From: Maribacter dokdonensis DSW-8
GTDB lineage: Bacteria; Bacteroidota; Bacteroidia; Flavobacteriales; Flavobacteriaceae
DNA length: 64,000 bases
Direction: 5' to 3'
Assembly: GCF_001447995.1 (NCBI RefSeq)
Contig: NZ_LDPE01000001.1
Coordinates: 558,001 to 622,000, forward strand
Position 1 is the first letter of the stretch. Every line of letters begins with the position of its first letter. The notes below the pieces were generated by a model. That model saw only the letters and a list, made by a program, of their open reading frames with translations. It was not told where the DNA came from and did not search any database. The translations under genes were made by a program, and so were the position numbers. Positions 37,437 through 46,264 of the stretch are shown one piece after another.

Positions 37437-38543
37437 ATGTCCATTAATAATCTTGATTCTACAAATTCAATACCATCTCAATCAAACGCACTTTCTGCAG
37501 ATGAGAAATATATGCAACGGTGTATTGAAATTGCAAAAAACGGATTGGGTACTACAGCGCCCAACCCCATGGTAGGTGCAGTAATTGTGTATAATGACAC
37601 AATTATTGGTGAAGGGTTTACCAGTGCTTATGGTGGTTCACATGCCGAGGTGAATGCTATAAACTCGGTAAAAGACAGTACGCTACTCAAAAATGCTACT
37701 ATTTATGTAACCTTAGAACCTTGCTCTCATTATGGCAAAACTCCACCTTGTGCGGATTTAATCGTAAGAATGGGAATACCTAAGGTTGTCATTGGGTTAA
37801 AGGACCCTCATGAAAAAGTAGCCGGTAATGGTATAAAAAAATTGAAAGCGGCGGGTTGCGAAGTGAATGTTGGTGTTTTAGAACAAGAATGCACGGAACA
37901 CCATAAACGATTCTTAACTTTTTTTACCAAAAAGAGACCCTACATCATTTTAAAATGGGCGGAAACATCTGACGGATTTATTGCTCCAGAGTCTTTAAAA
38001 CGAGAAGAAGAAAAGAAACCCTATTGGATTACAAACACCAAATCTCGTCAATTGGTACATAAATGGCGTAGTGAAGAACCAGGTATACTAGTGGGCACCA
38101 ACACTGTGTTAGCTGACAACCCACAATTGAATATTAGACAGTGGACAGGAAAAGCACCTACACGAATTGTTCTTGATAGAAATCTAAGGATTTCTAAAGA
38201 TTTTCATGTTTTAGATGGACAGCAAAAAACGATAGTTTGTACACAAATAGTAGATACTACAAAGTACGTTGAAGGTGTTAGCTATAAAATTTTGAATTTT
38301 GAATCTCAATTACCGCAGCAATTATGTTATCTGATGTTTGAAGAGCAGCTACAAAGTGTCATTATTGAAGGCGGATCACAAACATTACAAAGTTTTATTG
38401 ATGCTGACTTATGGGACGAAGCTCGAATCTTCAGAGGAGCAGCCGAATTTCAAAAAGGAATAAAAGCTCCAAAACCAACAGGACGAATAATAAAACAAAT
38501 GGAAATTTTGACCGACCAACTAACCATACTTAGAAATGATTAA
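37437..38543 (+). CDS. ribD: Riboflavin biosynthesis deaminase/reductase RibD
   Basis: Deaminates and then reduces a pyrimidine intermediate in riboflavin synthesis. The 368-residue protein has the N-terminal zinc deaminase domain with NPMVGAVIV, HAEVNAI (zinc His and catalytic Glu) and the two zinc cysteines in EPCSHYGKTPPCADLI. The C-terminal reductase domain (about 165-368) begins RPYIILKWAETSDGFI and has VDGQQKTIV-like NADPH strand residues. The ATG at 37437 is used; one codon upstream is TTG. It overlaps the HAD gene by eight bases. FAD/FMN synthesis partners are elsewhere. Confidence 0.96.
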   Translation: MSINNLDSTNSIPSQSNALSADEKYMQRCIEIAKNGLGTTAPNPMVGAVIVYNDTIIGEGFTSAYGGSHAEVNAINSVKDSTLLKNATIYVTLEPCSHYGKTPPCADLIVRMGIPKVVIGLKDPHEKVAGNGIKKLKAAGCEVNVGVLEQECTEHHKRFLTFFTKKRPYIILKWAETSDGFIAPESLKREEEKKPYWITNTKSRQLVHKWRSEEPGILVGTNTVLADNPQLNIRQWTGKAPTRIVLDRNLRISKDFHVLDGQQKTIVCTQIVDTTKYVEGVSYKILNFESQLPQQLCYLMFEEQLQSVIIEGGSQTLQSFIDADLWDEARIFRGAAEFQKGIKAPKPTGRIIKQMEILTDQLTILRND

Positions 38544-39141
38544 AAATATAATTTTCGATTTTGGTGATATATTTATCAATCTTGACAAACAAGCGCCGTT
38601 AATAGAAATGGCAAAATTTGGATTTACCGAATTGACTCCGGATTTAGATGCCATTTTCAAGTCATATGAAATGGGCTTAATAACATCTGTTGTATTCGTT
38701 GAAAAACTACGAGGCATTTTCACCAACGCTTCTAAACCCCAGATTATAGATGCCTGGAACTCCATTATACAGGACTTTCCTGAAGAACGCCTAAAGTTTA
38801 TTGAAAAGTTGAAAGCCAACAAACAATACCGACTGTTCTTGTTGAGCAATACTAACGATCTTCACATTGACAAGGTTAAGGAGTCTATGGGAATGGAGCG
38901 ATTTTTAAGGTTTAAAAATTGTTTTGAGGTGTTCTACCTATCACAAGAAATGAAAATGCGAAAACCCAATGCCAATATATATGAAAAGGTGCTTAGCGAT
39001 AATAATTTGAACGCATCAGAAACTTTTTTCATTGATGATACCAAAGAAAACACAGATAGCGCGTCTAAACTAGGAATACAGTGTTGGAATCTTCAAGTAG
39101 GAAAAGAAGAGGTTTTAGAAATTTTAAGCCGCATAGTATAA
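38536..39141 (+). CDS. HAD family hydrolase
   Basis: A 201-residue HAD-superfamily phosphatase. The nucleophile motif is FDFGDIFINL (FDFG with Asp), motif II LLSNTND, and motif III KMRKPNANIYEKVL followed by motif IV FFIDDTKENTDSA. The first motif is DFGD rather than DxD; this variation is common in the epoxide-hydrolase N-terminal-like branch. Possible substrates are phosphosugars or nucleotides. RibD's product pathway requires a dephosphorylation by a HAD-type phosphatase, so a link to riboflavin synthesis is possible because of the eight-base overlap (inference). Confidence 0.88.
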   Translation: MIKNIIFDFGDIFINLDKQAPLIEMAKFGFTELTPDLDAIFKSYEMGLITSVVFVEKLRGIFTNASKPQIIDAWNSIIQDFPEERLKFIEKLKANKQYRLFLLSNTNDLHIDKVKESMGMERFLRFKNCFEVFYLSQEMKMRKPNANIYEKVLSDNNLNASETFFIDDTKENTDSASKLGIQCWNLQVGKEEVLEILSRIV

Positions 39142-40023
39142 ATGTATTTAGCGCTCAGTATTCTTTTCTCCAGCTTAATCTTTGTAGTTTTTAAATTATA
39201 TGCCAAGTATCAGGTACAAACAATTTATGCCATTATCACTAACTACTTTATTGCTTGCATTGTCGGTTTACTATATTATAAAGAACCGATCAATGTATAT
39301 GACATACCACAAAAGAGCTGGTTTTGGGGAAGCCTACTTCTTGGTCTATTATTCATACTAATATTTAATTTAATGGCAGCCACTTCACAAAAGCTAGGTG
39401 TATCCGTAGCTTCTGTTGCCACTAAAATGTCACTCACCATTCCGGTATTGTTTGGTGTGTTCTTCTACAGGGAAGTTTTAAGCATATTAGAAATTTTAGG
39501 AATAATTCTCGCATTGTTGGCCGTTTACTTCACTTCTTTAAAGGAAAACAAAATAAAAGCTGAAAAATGGGCATTTGCCCTACCGGTCTTAGTTTTTCTA
39601 GGATCAGGCATAATAGACACAAGCATAAAATACTTTCAAGATGCACATATGCCCGAAGAAGAGTACGCACTGTTCTCCGCAACGGTATTTGCATCCGCAG
39701 GGATATTCGGCTTATTTTTTATCGGATATAAATCCACCCAACAACGATTAAAAATAAATTTCAAAAATATTATTGGTGGAATTTGTTTAGGTGTCCCCAA
39801 TTACTTCTCCATATATTTCTTATTAAAAGCCCTACAGCACCCAACTTGGAACAGCGCATCTGTGTTTACTATTAACAATGTGGCCATTGTAATGTTCTCC
39901 ACGCTTTTAGGCATACTATTGTTTAAAGAAAGATTAAGCATTAAAAACTGGTTTGGTATAGGTTTGGCAATTTTCAGTATTATTCTAGTGGCTTTTGGCC
40001 CTGAAATAATGACATACCTTTAA
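39142..40023 (+). CDS. EamA/DMT family transporter
   Basis: A 293-residue membrane protein with ten hydrophobic helices in two repeats, the architecture of the drug/metabolite transporter superfamily. The first repeat ends near GIILALLAVYFTSLKE and the second near NWFGIGLAIFSIILVAFG. Export of a metabolite or amino acid is typical, but the substrate is unknown. It begins one base after the HAD gene stop and is probably in the same transcript. Confidence 0.88.
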   Translation: MYLALSILFSSLIFVVFKLYAKYQVQTIYAIITNYFIACIVGLLYYKEPINVYDIPQKSWFWGSLLLGLLFILIFNLMAATSQKLGVSVASVATKMSLTIPVLFGVFFYREVLSILEILGIILALLAVYFTSLKENKIKAEKWAFALPVLVFLGSGIIDTSIKYFQDAHMPEEEYALFSATVFASAGIFGLFFIGYKSTQQRLKINFKNIIGGICLGVPNYFSIYFLLKALQHPTWNSASVFTINNVAIVMFSTLLGILLFKERLSIKNWFGIGLAIFSIILVAFGPEIMTYL

Positions 40024-40044
40024 ATTCTGCTTGGCACAACGTAT

Positions 40045-40647
40045 ATGGACACCTATAAAACCATTTCAAAACCTTCTGACCCCCTATTGTTCAAAGAGCG
40101 AAAAAGTAAATTTTACGGGTATTGCTTTCCGGTTTCCGATGAAGACAGTATTAAAGAACACATAGAGGCACTAAGAAAAGAATACCCAACCGCCAACCAT
40201 GTGTGCTACGCATGGCAAATGGGTGTTGAATCCAAGTCTTATCGTGCCAATGACGATGGAGAACCCAACAATTCTGCCGGTATGCCAATTTATGGGCAAA
40301 TACAATCTTTTGATGTAACCAACATTCTAGTTGCCGTGGTACGAATATTTGGCGGCACCAAACTAGGTGTTGGTGGATTGATCAGTGCTTACAAGGAAAC
40401 TGCAAAGCTAGCATTGGAAAATGCGGCAATAATTACCAAAGTATTACAAGAAGAACTAACCGTTACTTTTGAATATTCAGAAATGGACATCGTAATGCGT
40501 TTGGTCAAAAAACACCAACTAACCATTGTATCACAAGATTTGCATTTGAAATGCAAAATGATTTTAGCTGTAAATAAAAGTGATTTAAAAAAAACAATGA
40601 AACTTTTTAAAGCACATCACAAATTAGAAATCAAGGCAAACGTCTAA
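40045..40647 (+). CDS. YigZ/IMPACT family protein
   Basis: A 200-residue protein with the UPF0029/IMPACT N-terminal domain: KERKSKFYGYCFPV, YPTANHVCYAWQMG, NDDGEPNNSAGMPIYGQI and VRIFGGTKLGVGGLISAYKETA, which is the hallmark of the family. The C-terminal domain (about 130-200) is a ferredoxin-like fold, as in E. coli YigZ. The function in bacteria is not established; the eukaryotic relative regulates translation through GCN1. The gene ends three bases from the convergent thioesterase gene. Confidence 0.93.
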   Translation: MDTYKTISKPSDPLLFKERKSKFYGYCFPVSDEDSIKEHIEALRKEYPTANHVCYAWQMGVESKSYRANDDGEPNNSAGMPIYGQIQSFDVTNILVAVVRIFGGTKLGVGGLISAYKETAKLALENAAIITKVLQEELTVTFEYSEMDIVMRLVKKHQLTIVSQDLHLKCKMILAVNKSDLKKTMKLFKAHHKLEIKANV

Positions 40648-40650
40648 TCT

Positions 40651-41049
40651 TTAATATTCCAATTTGTCCAATAATATCTGCGGACATTTAGTGGGTCTAT
40701 TTCTTTTCATATCCATAAATACCAAAACCGTATTTGCGGTCGCCAATAATTCTCCCGCTTCATTTGTCATTTCATAATCAAATTCAATTCTAACCGCAGG
40801 TTTTTTCGTCAAAATTACCTTTACGGTTACCAAATCATCATACTTCGCAGATTTCAAATATTTAATGGACAAACTAATCACCGGAAGCATAATTCCGCCC
40901 TCCTCCATACTTTTGTAAGAAATTCCTAACGACCTTAACCATTCAACTCTTGCTAATTCTAAATACTGAGCATAGTTTCCATGATAGACAACTCCCATTT
41001 GATCCGTCTCACTGTATCTTATTCTAAAAGAAATTTCATTTGTTCGCAT
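40651..41049 (-). CDS. Acyl-CoA thioesterase, YbgC/4HBT family
   Basis: A 132-residue hotdog-fold thioesterase. The N-terminal active-site motif is YSETDQMGVVYHGNYAQYLELARVEWL-type (Asp in TDQMGVVYHGNY), followed by LLATANTVLVFMD on the last strands. Such enzymes hydrolyse acyl-CoA; YbgC relatives work with the Tol-Pal system, but no tol gene is nearby. The start (41047-41049, minus) faces the dnaA leader region. Confidence 0.92.
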   Translation of the reverse strand: MRTNEISFRIRYSETDQMGVVYHGNYAQYLELARVEWLRSLGISYKSMEEGGIMLPVISLSIKYLKSAKYDDLVTVKVILTKKPAVRIEFDYEMTNEAGELLATANTVLVFMDMKRNRPTKCPQILLDKLEY

Positions 41050-41191
41050 TTATTTCAAGTAAAAAGTATATATTTAAAAGCTCCCCTAAGCGGTAAACGA
41101 ACATGAGAAAAAAAAAGGTCAAAATCAATGACAATCAATTTTTTTTTTAAATAATTTGTTCACATATTTGCCCAAGTTGAACGAGAACTTA

Positions 41192-41240
41192 GATTGAAAA
41201 AATTCAATCTCTTTTAGCTAAAAGCTAACCATTAAAAGAG
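41192..41240 (+). promoter_or_regulatory. dnaA leader with alternative hairpins
   Basis: GATTGAA/TTCAATC with an AAAA loop (41192-41209) is followed by the palindrome TTTTAGCTAAAA (41212-41223). CTCTTTTA (41209-41216) can instead pair with TAAAAGAG (41233-41240), which would disrupt both. The region ends 11 bases before the ATG. The rest of the 200-base gap is AT-rich, includes a near -7 box (CATATTTG, 41163-41170), and has no exact DnaA box. Confidence 0.4.
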
Positions 41241-41251
41241 TATAGATTATT

Positions 41252-42676
41252 ATGAATGTTACTGCTAATTCCGTATGGAAAAACTGTTTGGTGTTTATTA
41301 AGGATAATATCCAACCGCAGGCATTCAAAACATGGTTTGAACCCATTAAACCTATAAAGCTTACAGAAAATGCCTTAAGCATTCAAGTACCAAGTAAATT
41401 CTTTTACGAGTGGCTAGAAGAGCATTACGTTAAACTGCTAAAGGTTGCATTAACTAAAGAATTAGGAGAGACTGCGAAATTAGTATATATCATACGTATG
41501 GAAAATACGTATGGCAACAAAGAGCCTTTTACAGAAAAAATTCCTAGTTCAAATAGAGGTGCAATGGCCGCCCAGGAAATGGATGTACCCATTAAATCTA
41601 AAAACCCTGAACTACGCAATCCGTTTGTTATTCCAGGTATTAGAAACATAAAGATAGAATCTCAATTAAATCCTAATTATAATTTTGATAATTTCCTTGA
41701 AGGAGACTCTAACCGTTTGGCACGTTCTGCCGGTATGGCTGTAGCCAACAAACCTGGTGGAACTTCTTTCAACCCTTTATTGGTTTTTGGTGGTGTCGGA
41801 TTAGGAAAAACGCACTTGGCACACGCCATTGGTGTTGAAATAAAAGACAAGTACCCTGAGCGTACAGTGCTTTATATTTCTGCAGAAAAATTTACCCAAC
41901 AGTATATTGAATCCGTAAAGAAAAACACTAGAAATGATTTTATCCATTTCTACCAGTTAATAGATGTTCTGATTATTGATGATGTACAATTCTTATCAGG
42001 TAAATCTGGTACGCAAGATGTTTTCTTCCATATTTTCAACCACTTACATCAAAACGGAAAACAAGTAATTCTTACATCTGACAAAGCTCCTGTAGATATG
42101 CAGGATATTGAGCAACGATTGTTATCTCGTTTTAAATGGGGATTATCCGCAGAATTGCAAAGTCCGGATTACGAAACAAGAATCTCTATCTTAAAAAACA
42201 AGTTATATAGAGATGGTGTAGAGATACCAGAAGATATTATTGAATATGTTGCTAAACATATTAAAACCAATATTAGAGAACTTGAAGGTGCCATAATTTC
42301 ACTTATTGCACAATCAACCCTAAACAAAAGAGAGGTTACCATTGAGCTTGCACAACAAGTAGTTGAAAAATTTGTAAAGAACACTAAACGTGAAGTTTCT
42401 ATTGACTACATACAAAAAGTTGTTTCCGATTACTTTGAGATGGATGTTGCAACATTACAGTCCAAAACAAGAAAGAGACATATTGTACAAGCTAGACAAT
42501 TAGCGATGTTCTTTGCTAAGAAGTTCACTAAAGCCTCATTGGCGAGTATTGGTTCACAAATTGGAAAGCGTGATCACGCTACGGTACTTCATGCATGCAA
42601 AACAGTGGATAACTTAGCCGAAACAGACAAGCAGTTTCGCAAGTATATTGATGACCTAACTAAGAAATTCTCTTAA
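41252..42676 (+). CDS. dnaA: Chromosomal replication initiator protein DnaA
   Basis: Binds oriC and opens it to start replication. The 474-residue protein has domain I (1-85, starting WKNCLVFIKD), a short linker, the AAA+ domain with Walker A GGVGLGKT (180-187) and Walker B VLIIDDVQF (239-247), and the C-terminal DNA-binding domain with the family signature GKRDHATVLHAC. No frameshift or truncation. It is followed 12 bases later by the phosphatase gene. dnaN and recF, often adjacent in other bacteria, are absent here. Confidence 0.98.
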   Translation: MNVTANSVWKNCLVFIKDNIQPQAFKTWFEPIKPIKLTENALSIQVPSKFFYEWLEEHYVKLLKVALTKELGETAKLVYIIRMENTYGNKEPFTEKIPSSNRGAMAAQEMDVPIKSKNPELRNPFVIPGIRNIKIESQLNPNYNFDNFLEGDSNRLARSAGMAVANKPGGTSFNPLLVFGGVGLGKTHLAHAIGVEIKDKYPERTVLYISAEKFTQQYIESVKKNTRNDFIHFYQLIDVLIIDDVQFLSGKSGTQDVFFHIFNHLHQNGKQVILTSDKAPVDMQDIEQRLLSRFKWGLSAELQSPDYETRISILKNKLYRDGVEIPEDIIEYVAKHIKTNIRELEGAIISLIAQSTLNKREVTIELAQQVVEKFVKNTKREVSIDYIQKVVSDYFEMDVATLQSKTRKRHIVQARQLAMFFAKKFTKASLASIGSQIGKRDHATVLHACKTVDNLAETDKQFRKYIDDLTKKFS

Positions 42677-42688
42677 ATTCTATACTAA

Positions 42689-43138
42689 ATGAAGGTGTTA
42701 ATGGTTTGCCTAGGTAATATTTGCAGGTCTCCATTGGCAGAGGGTATTCTTAAAAGTAAAGTTGACACAACAAAAGTACACGTAGATTCAGCAGGTACAG
42801 CAGGATACCACATTGGAAATGCACCTGACCCAAGATCTATAAAAGTAGCACAAGACCATAACATCGACATTAGCTCACAAGTCTGTAGAAAATTTTTGGT
42901 ATCTGATTTTGACACTTTTGATGTGATATATGCCATGGACAAAAGCAATTATGGCAATATAATTGGTATGGCCAGAAATAGAGCAGATGCCGAAAAGGTA
43001 AAGCTTTTGTTGAATGAAATTGACCCCACGGACCAAGAAGTGCCAGACCCCTATTATGATGCAGACGACGGATTTGAAACCGTTTTTCAAATGATAGATA
43101 AAGCTTGTAATATAATTGCAGCCAGATTAGACCATTAA
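42689..43138 (+). CDS. Low molecular weight protein-tyrosine phosphatase
   Basis: A 149-residue cytoplasmic phosphatase. The P-loop is VCLGNICRSP (C-x5-R with cysteine at residue 7) directly at the N-terminus, and the general-acid aspartate lies in EVPDPYYDADDGFE. Length is normal. In many bacteria such enzymes control tyrosine kinases of exopolysaccharide synthesis, but no kinase gene is beside it. It follows dnaA in the same direction and the methyltransferase gene begins three bases later. Confidence 0.94.
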   Translation: MKVLMVCLGNICRSPLAEGILKSKVDTTKVHVDSAGTAGYHIGNAPDPRSIKVAQDHNIDISSQVCRKFLVSDFDTFDVIYAMDKSNYGNIIGMARNRADAEKVKLLLNEIDPTDQEVPDPYYDADDGFETVFQMIDKACNIIAARLDH

Positions 43139-43141
43139 TAA

Positions 43142-43864
43142 ATGAGCACACAAAACGGTAAAATTGGAAAAGTTTATTTGATTCCTTCTACGCTTGGCGA
43201 TATGCCACCGTTAGAAGTATTACCCATTTCTATAAAACAAACCATAGAGAGACTTGATCATTATGTGGTGGAGAACGAAAAAACCGCTCGACATTTTATA
43301 AAAAAAATAAGTCCCAGAAAATCCCAACCTGGCTTAAAACTTTTTGTTCTTAACAAGTTCACTGAACCAGAAGAAATTCCCACTTTTTTAAACCCTTGCT
43401 TGGAAGGTAACGATGTAGGCATACTATCTGAAGCTGGTTGCCCAGGTATAGCCGATCCTGGTGCCGCCGTGGTAAAAATAGCCCACAGCAAAAACATTCA
43501 AGTTATTCCATTAGTAGGTCCCTCTTCCATTTTATTAGCTTTAATGGCAAGTGGCATGAACGGTCAAAATTTTGCATTCAACGGGTACCTCCCTATTGAT
43601 AGTTCTGACCGAAAAAAATATATTAAAAATTTAGAGCGTAGATCAAAAGAAGAAAACCAATCTCAAGTTTTTATAGAGACACCTTACAGAAACAATAAAA
43701 TGCTTGAAGAGTTGATTAAAACCCTTGCACCAAGCACAAGTATATGTGTTGCTGCCGATATTACATTACCTACCGAATACATTAAGACCAAAACAGCAAT
43801 TAACTGGAAAAAAGAAAATGTAGATCTACACAAAAGACCGGCTATATTTATAATCCAAGCATAA
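43142..43864 (+). CDS. RsmI-type SAM-dependent methyltransferase (tetrapyrrole methylase fold)
   Basis: A 240-residue protein of the tetrapyrrole methylase superfamily. It has VYLIPSTLGDMPPLEVLP near the start, the SAM-binding GILSEAGCPGIADPGAAVV and the segment VGPSSILLALMASGMNGQNFAFNGYLP, shared with RsmI (16S rRNA C1402 2'-O-methylase). It is shorter than canonical RsmI, and Bacteroidota have several such paralogues, so the exact substrate is uncertain. The stop is followed after five bases by the minus-strand terminator for the next gene. Confidence 0.85.
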   Translation: MSTQNGKIGKVYLIPSTLGDMPPLEVLPISIKQTIERLDHYVVENEKTARHFIKKISPRKSQPGLKLFVLNKFTEPEEIPTFLNPCLEGNDVGILSEAGCPGIADPGAAVVKIAHSKNIQVIPLVGPSSILLALMASGMNGQNFAFNGYLPIDSSDRKKYIKNLERRSKEENQSQVFIETPYRNNKMLEELIKTLAPSTSICVAADITLPTEYIKTKTAINWKKENVDLHKRPAIFIIQA

Positions 43865-43866
43865 AA

Positions 43867-43894
43867 AAACCTTGACAAACTAGCGCCAAGGTTT
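43867..43894 (-). terminator. Terminator of the lysozyme-like gene
   Basis: 8-bp stem AAACCTTG/CAAGGTTT with a 12-base loop. On the minus strand it is followed by a run of seven T (43863-43869). It lies between the convergent genes. Confidence 0.85.
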
Positions 43895-43919
43895 CACATT
43901 TTCATATCTACTTAAATTC

Positions 43920-44549
43920 TTAGATTCTTGGGTTACGTTTTGCTTCAATCATTGAGACATCATAACCCGCAAACTTTTTCATATAATTAGAAATACTTGT
44001 ACCGTAACCGTCGGTGATTTCCATACGGCCATGAGACCTTAAATATAATTTCACATTACCCGGTCCTGCAAGGTGCGCTGCTGCCAAAATACCCGACTCG
44101 GTAATTTCAACACCGTTCATGCGAACACCTACATAGCGTTTAATATCCCTTCTTAAAATCCACTTGTTACGTGACGTGTTAACATGAAAAACTTTTTCCT
44201 GTAATTCAGGATTATTCAAGAATTCATTTCCATTGTAAACACCGACCAACTCTAAAGTGCCCAACCCAAATTGATACTTACCTAAGTAACCAAAAGTATT
44301 GGTTACAAAATAATTTCCTTGAGACTCCTTAAAAGCTAAAGCTTCTTTGAAACCTATAAATTGGCGACCAAGAAAAGGGGGGGCTATTTGATAATTTGAC
44401 AATAGAGCTTCATCTTCCGGAAAAGAAACCAGCTCTGGCTTGTTTACTTTTAACTGATTAGGCACATCTACCTTAAAGGGTTTAAACCCATAACCAGAAA
44501 TTATAAACGTAACAATTAGAGGACAACTTGCTAATATCCATCTTCTCAT
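43920..44549 (-). CDS. Secreted lysozyme-like (putative peptidoglycan lytic) protein
   Basis: A 209-residue exported protein: a hydrophobic N-terminus (RRWILASCPLIVTFIISG) forms a signal sequence or anchor. The middle part reads FKEALAFKESQGNYFVTNTFGYLGKYQFG, resembling the active-site region of lytic transglycosylases, in which the glutamate of KESQG would be the catalytic acid and Gly-Tyr-x-Gly-x-Tyr-Gln-Phe the supporting motif. The later AAHLAGPGNVKLYLR also fits the lysozyme-like fold. The family is not one I can name with certainty. It sits next to mltG on the same strand, which agrees with a cell-wall role. Confidence 0.65.
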   Translation of the reverse strand: MRRWILASCPLIVTFIISGYGFKPFKVDVPNQLKVNKPELVSFPEDEALLSNYQIAPPFLGRQFIGFKEALAFKESQGNYFVTNTFGYLGKYQFGLGTLELVGVYNGNEFLNNPELQEKVFHVNTSRNKWILRRDIKRYVGVRMNGVEITESGILAAAHLAGPGNVKLYLRSHGRMEITDGYGTSISNYMKKFAGYDVSMIEAKRNPRI

Positions 44550-44606
44550 ACATATAGTTTCTTAAGACTTATGGCGACTACTATTTGCCTGCTTAAATTT
44601 CTGAGG

Positions 44607-44614
44607 CAAAGGTA
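44607..44614 (-). promoter_or_regulatory. -7 box (TACCTTTG) before the lysozyme-like gene
   Basis: An exact minus-strand TAnnTTTG, 57 bases before the start codon at 44549. No -33 TTG at normal spacing. Confidence 0.35.
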
Positions 44615-44696
44615 GGTCTGAAATTTTAAGAGTTTTAGAAGGTTCTGTTAAAAGAATACAGAATTAGTTAACAAGTTCTAAAAATCGGATGAAAGC

Positions 44697-45740
44697 TTAC
44701 CTGTTGATTTTCTGAGCGTTAATCCATCGGATGTACTGCTCTTTATTTCGGTTGTGTTGCGTTAAATTCTCTGCAAACATATGATAACCGAACTTTTCAA
44801 CGTTGGCTACAAAATAGTAATAATTGTGTTTTTTAGGATTTAAAACCGCATCAATCGCCGTTATATCAGGCATTGCAATTGGCCCTGGCGGCAATCCTGC
44901 ATACTTATAGGTATTATAAGGCGAAGCCAATTCCAAATCCTTATACAAGACCCTTTTAATAATGGTATCAAAGTTACCCGTTTCTTTCTTTATCGCATAT
45001 ATAACGGTAGGATCAGCTTGAAGCAACATCCTTTTTCTCAACCTATTCAAATACACCCCGGCAACCGTAGGACGCTCATCAACTTTTGCTGTTTCCTTAT
45101 GTACTATGGATGCCAAAGCAATAACTTCATTCGGTTTCAAGCCAAGTGCTTTAGCTTTATCCTTACGTGTATCCGTCCAAAATCTATTATACTCCTTTAA
45201 CATTCTACTCCTAAACCCTTCAGCCGATGTATTCCAGAAAAATTCATAGCTATTAGGAATGTAAAATGATATTTTATTGGCATCATCAAATCCGTTCGCC
45301 TTTAAAAACTCTTTATCGCTAAATGCCGCAACTAAAGAAACGCTATCAGCCTCAATTTGCCCTGCAATTCTTCCTGCCAAATCATTAATATTTTCTTGAT
45401 TATTGAAAGATACCTTTACAGGCAAATTGCCACTTCTTAATGAGTTTACAATCTCATTATTATTCATACCCTTCTTTATCTTAAATCGACCGGCCTTTAT
45501 ATTACCTAAGTAACCTTTTCGATCGGCCGCAGATTCAAATGAACCAAAGTCTTCTAAAACAGGAGAAAGACGCTCTTCCAAATCCATCAAAGTAGCATCG
45601 GTCGGTACAAATACAATAGCCTCATCATTGTTAAAGCTGGTATTTGGAGTAAAAAATGTACCATAAACCATAAAGGCAAAAATTCCACCACCTATCAACC
45701 CTATAAGCACCACACCCAATAAAATACGTTTGATATACAT
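44697..45740 (-). CDS. mltG: Endolytic transglycosylase MltG
   Basis: Cleaves nascent peptidoglycan strands at the inner membrane and so sets glycan length. The 347-residue protein has an N-terminal membrane helix (about 5-25), a LysM-like region and the YceG domain with catalytic Glu216 in ASIVHKET and DERPTVAGVYLNRL. It ends with the family segment PDITAIDAVLNPKKHNYYYFVA. It shares one base with the acetyltransferase gene upstream (start codon and stop overlap). Confidence 0.96.
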   Translation of the reverse strand: MYIKRILLGVVLIGLIGGGIFAFMVYGTFFTPNTSFNNDEAIVFVPTDATLMDLEERLSPVLEDFGSFESAADRKGYLGNIKAGRFKIKKGMNNNEIVNSLRSGNLPVKVSFNNQENINDLAGRIAGQIEADSVSLVAAFSDKEFLKANGFDDANKISFYIPNSYEFFWNTSAEGFRSRMLKEYNRFWTDTRKDKAKALGLKPNEVIALASIVHKETAKVDERPTVAGVYLNRLRKRMLLQADPTVIYAIKKETGNFDTIIKRVLYKDLELASPYNTYKYAGLPPGPIAMPDITAIDAVLNPKKHNYYYFVANVEKFGYHMFAENLTQHNRNKEQYIRWINAQKINR

Positions 45741-46264
45741 TAACTATTTATTTTTTGTAATAATATTTCGTTCTTAAAGGTATTTTTAAAGCGCACCCAA
45801 TCTTTCTTGACCCCAACTTGTTGAAATCCTAACTTTTGGAACAAATGAAGGCTAGCCAAATTATCTTCTAATATATTGGCATATACCTGTCGTAATCCTA
45901 AGGCTTCGAACAAATACTCCGTAAGTAAGGTAATTGCTTCTGCCCCAATCCCCTTATTTCTTTCTGCCTGGTTCAATATCACAATACCAATACCAGCTCT
46001 TTTGTGATTTGGCTCAAAATCAAAGACATCTATCAACCCCAATGTGTTATGCTCATGTGTACAAATGACCAGACGTAACTGTTTAACATCAAAGATATCC
46101 CTATGCGCATTCTCCAAATAAAATCTAAGTACGTCTTTTGAATACGGAGTTACCGTTCCACTAACTTCCCATACGCTGGTATCATTCTCCAATAGATACA
46201 GAAAATCAAGGTCTTTTTTTTCCAAAGCCCTTAGATAAATCTGTTTTCCTTTCAATGTCACCAC
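45740..46264 (-). CDS. GNAT family N-acetyltransferase (RimJ/RimL-like)
   Basis: A 174-residue acetyltransferase. It starts VTLKGKQIYLRALEKKDL, carries GLIDVFDFEPNHKRAGIGIVI and the acetyl-CoA loop NQAERNKGIGAEAITLL, and ends LHLFQKLGFQQVGVKKDW. The N-terminal RALEKKDL pattern is typical of RimJ/SpeG-like enzymes that act on proteins or polyamines; the substrate is unknown. It overlaps dapF by seven bases and mltG by one. Confidence 0.9.
   Translation of the reverse strand: MVTLKGKQIYLRALEKKDLDFLYLLENDTSVWEVSGTVTPYSKDVLRFYLENAHRDIFDVKQLRLVICTHEHNTLGLIDVFDFEPNHKRAGIGIVILNQAERNKGIGAEAITLLTEYLFEALGLRQVYANILEDNLASLHLFQKLGFQQVGVKKDWVRFKNTFKNEILLQKINS

Noticed and set aside
42870..43151. Leftward ORFs opposite the phosphatase gene
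   Set aside because: Antisense shadows of a clear phosphatase gene; no family features or promoter.
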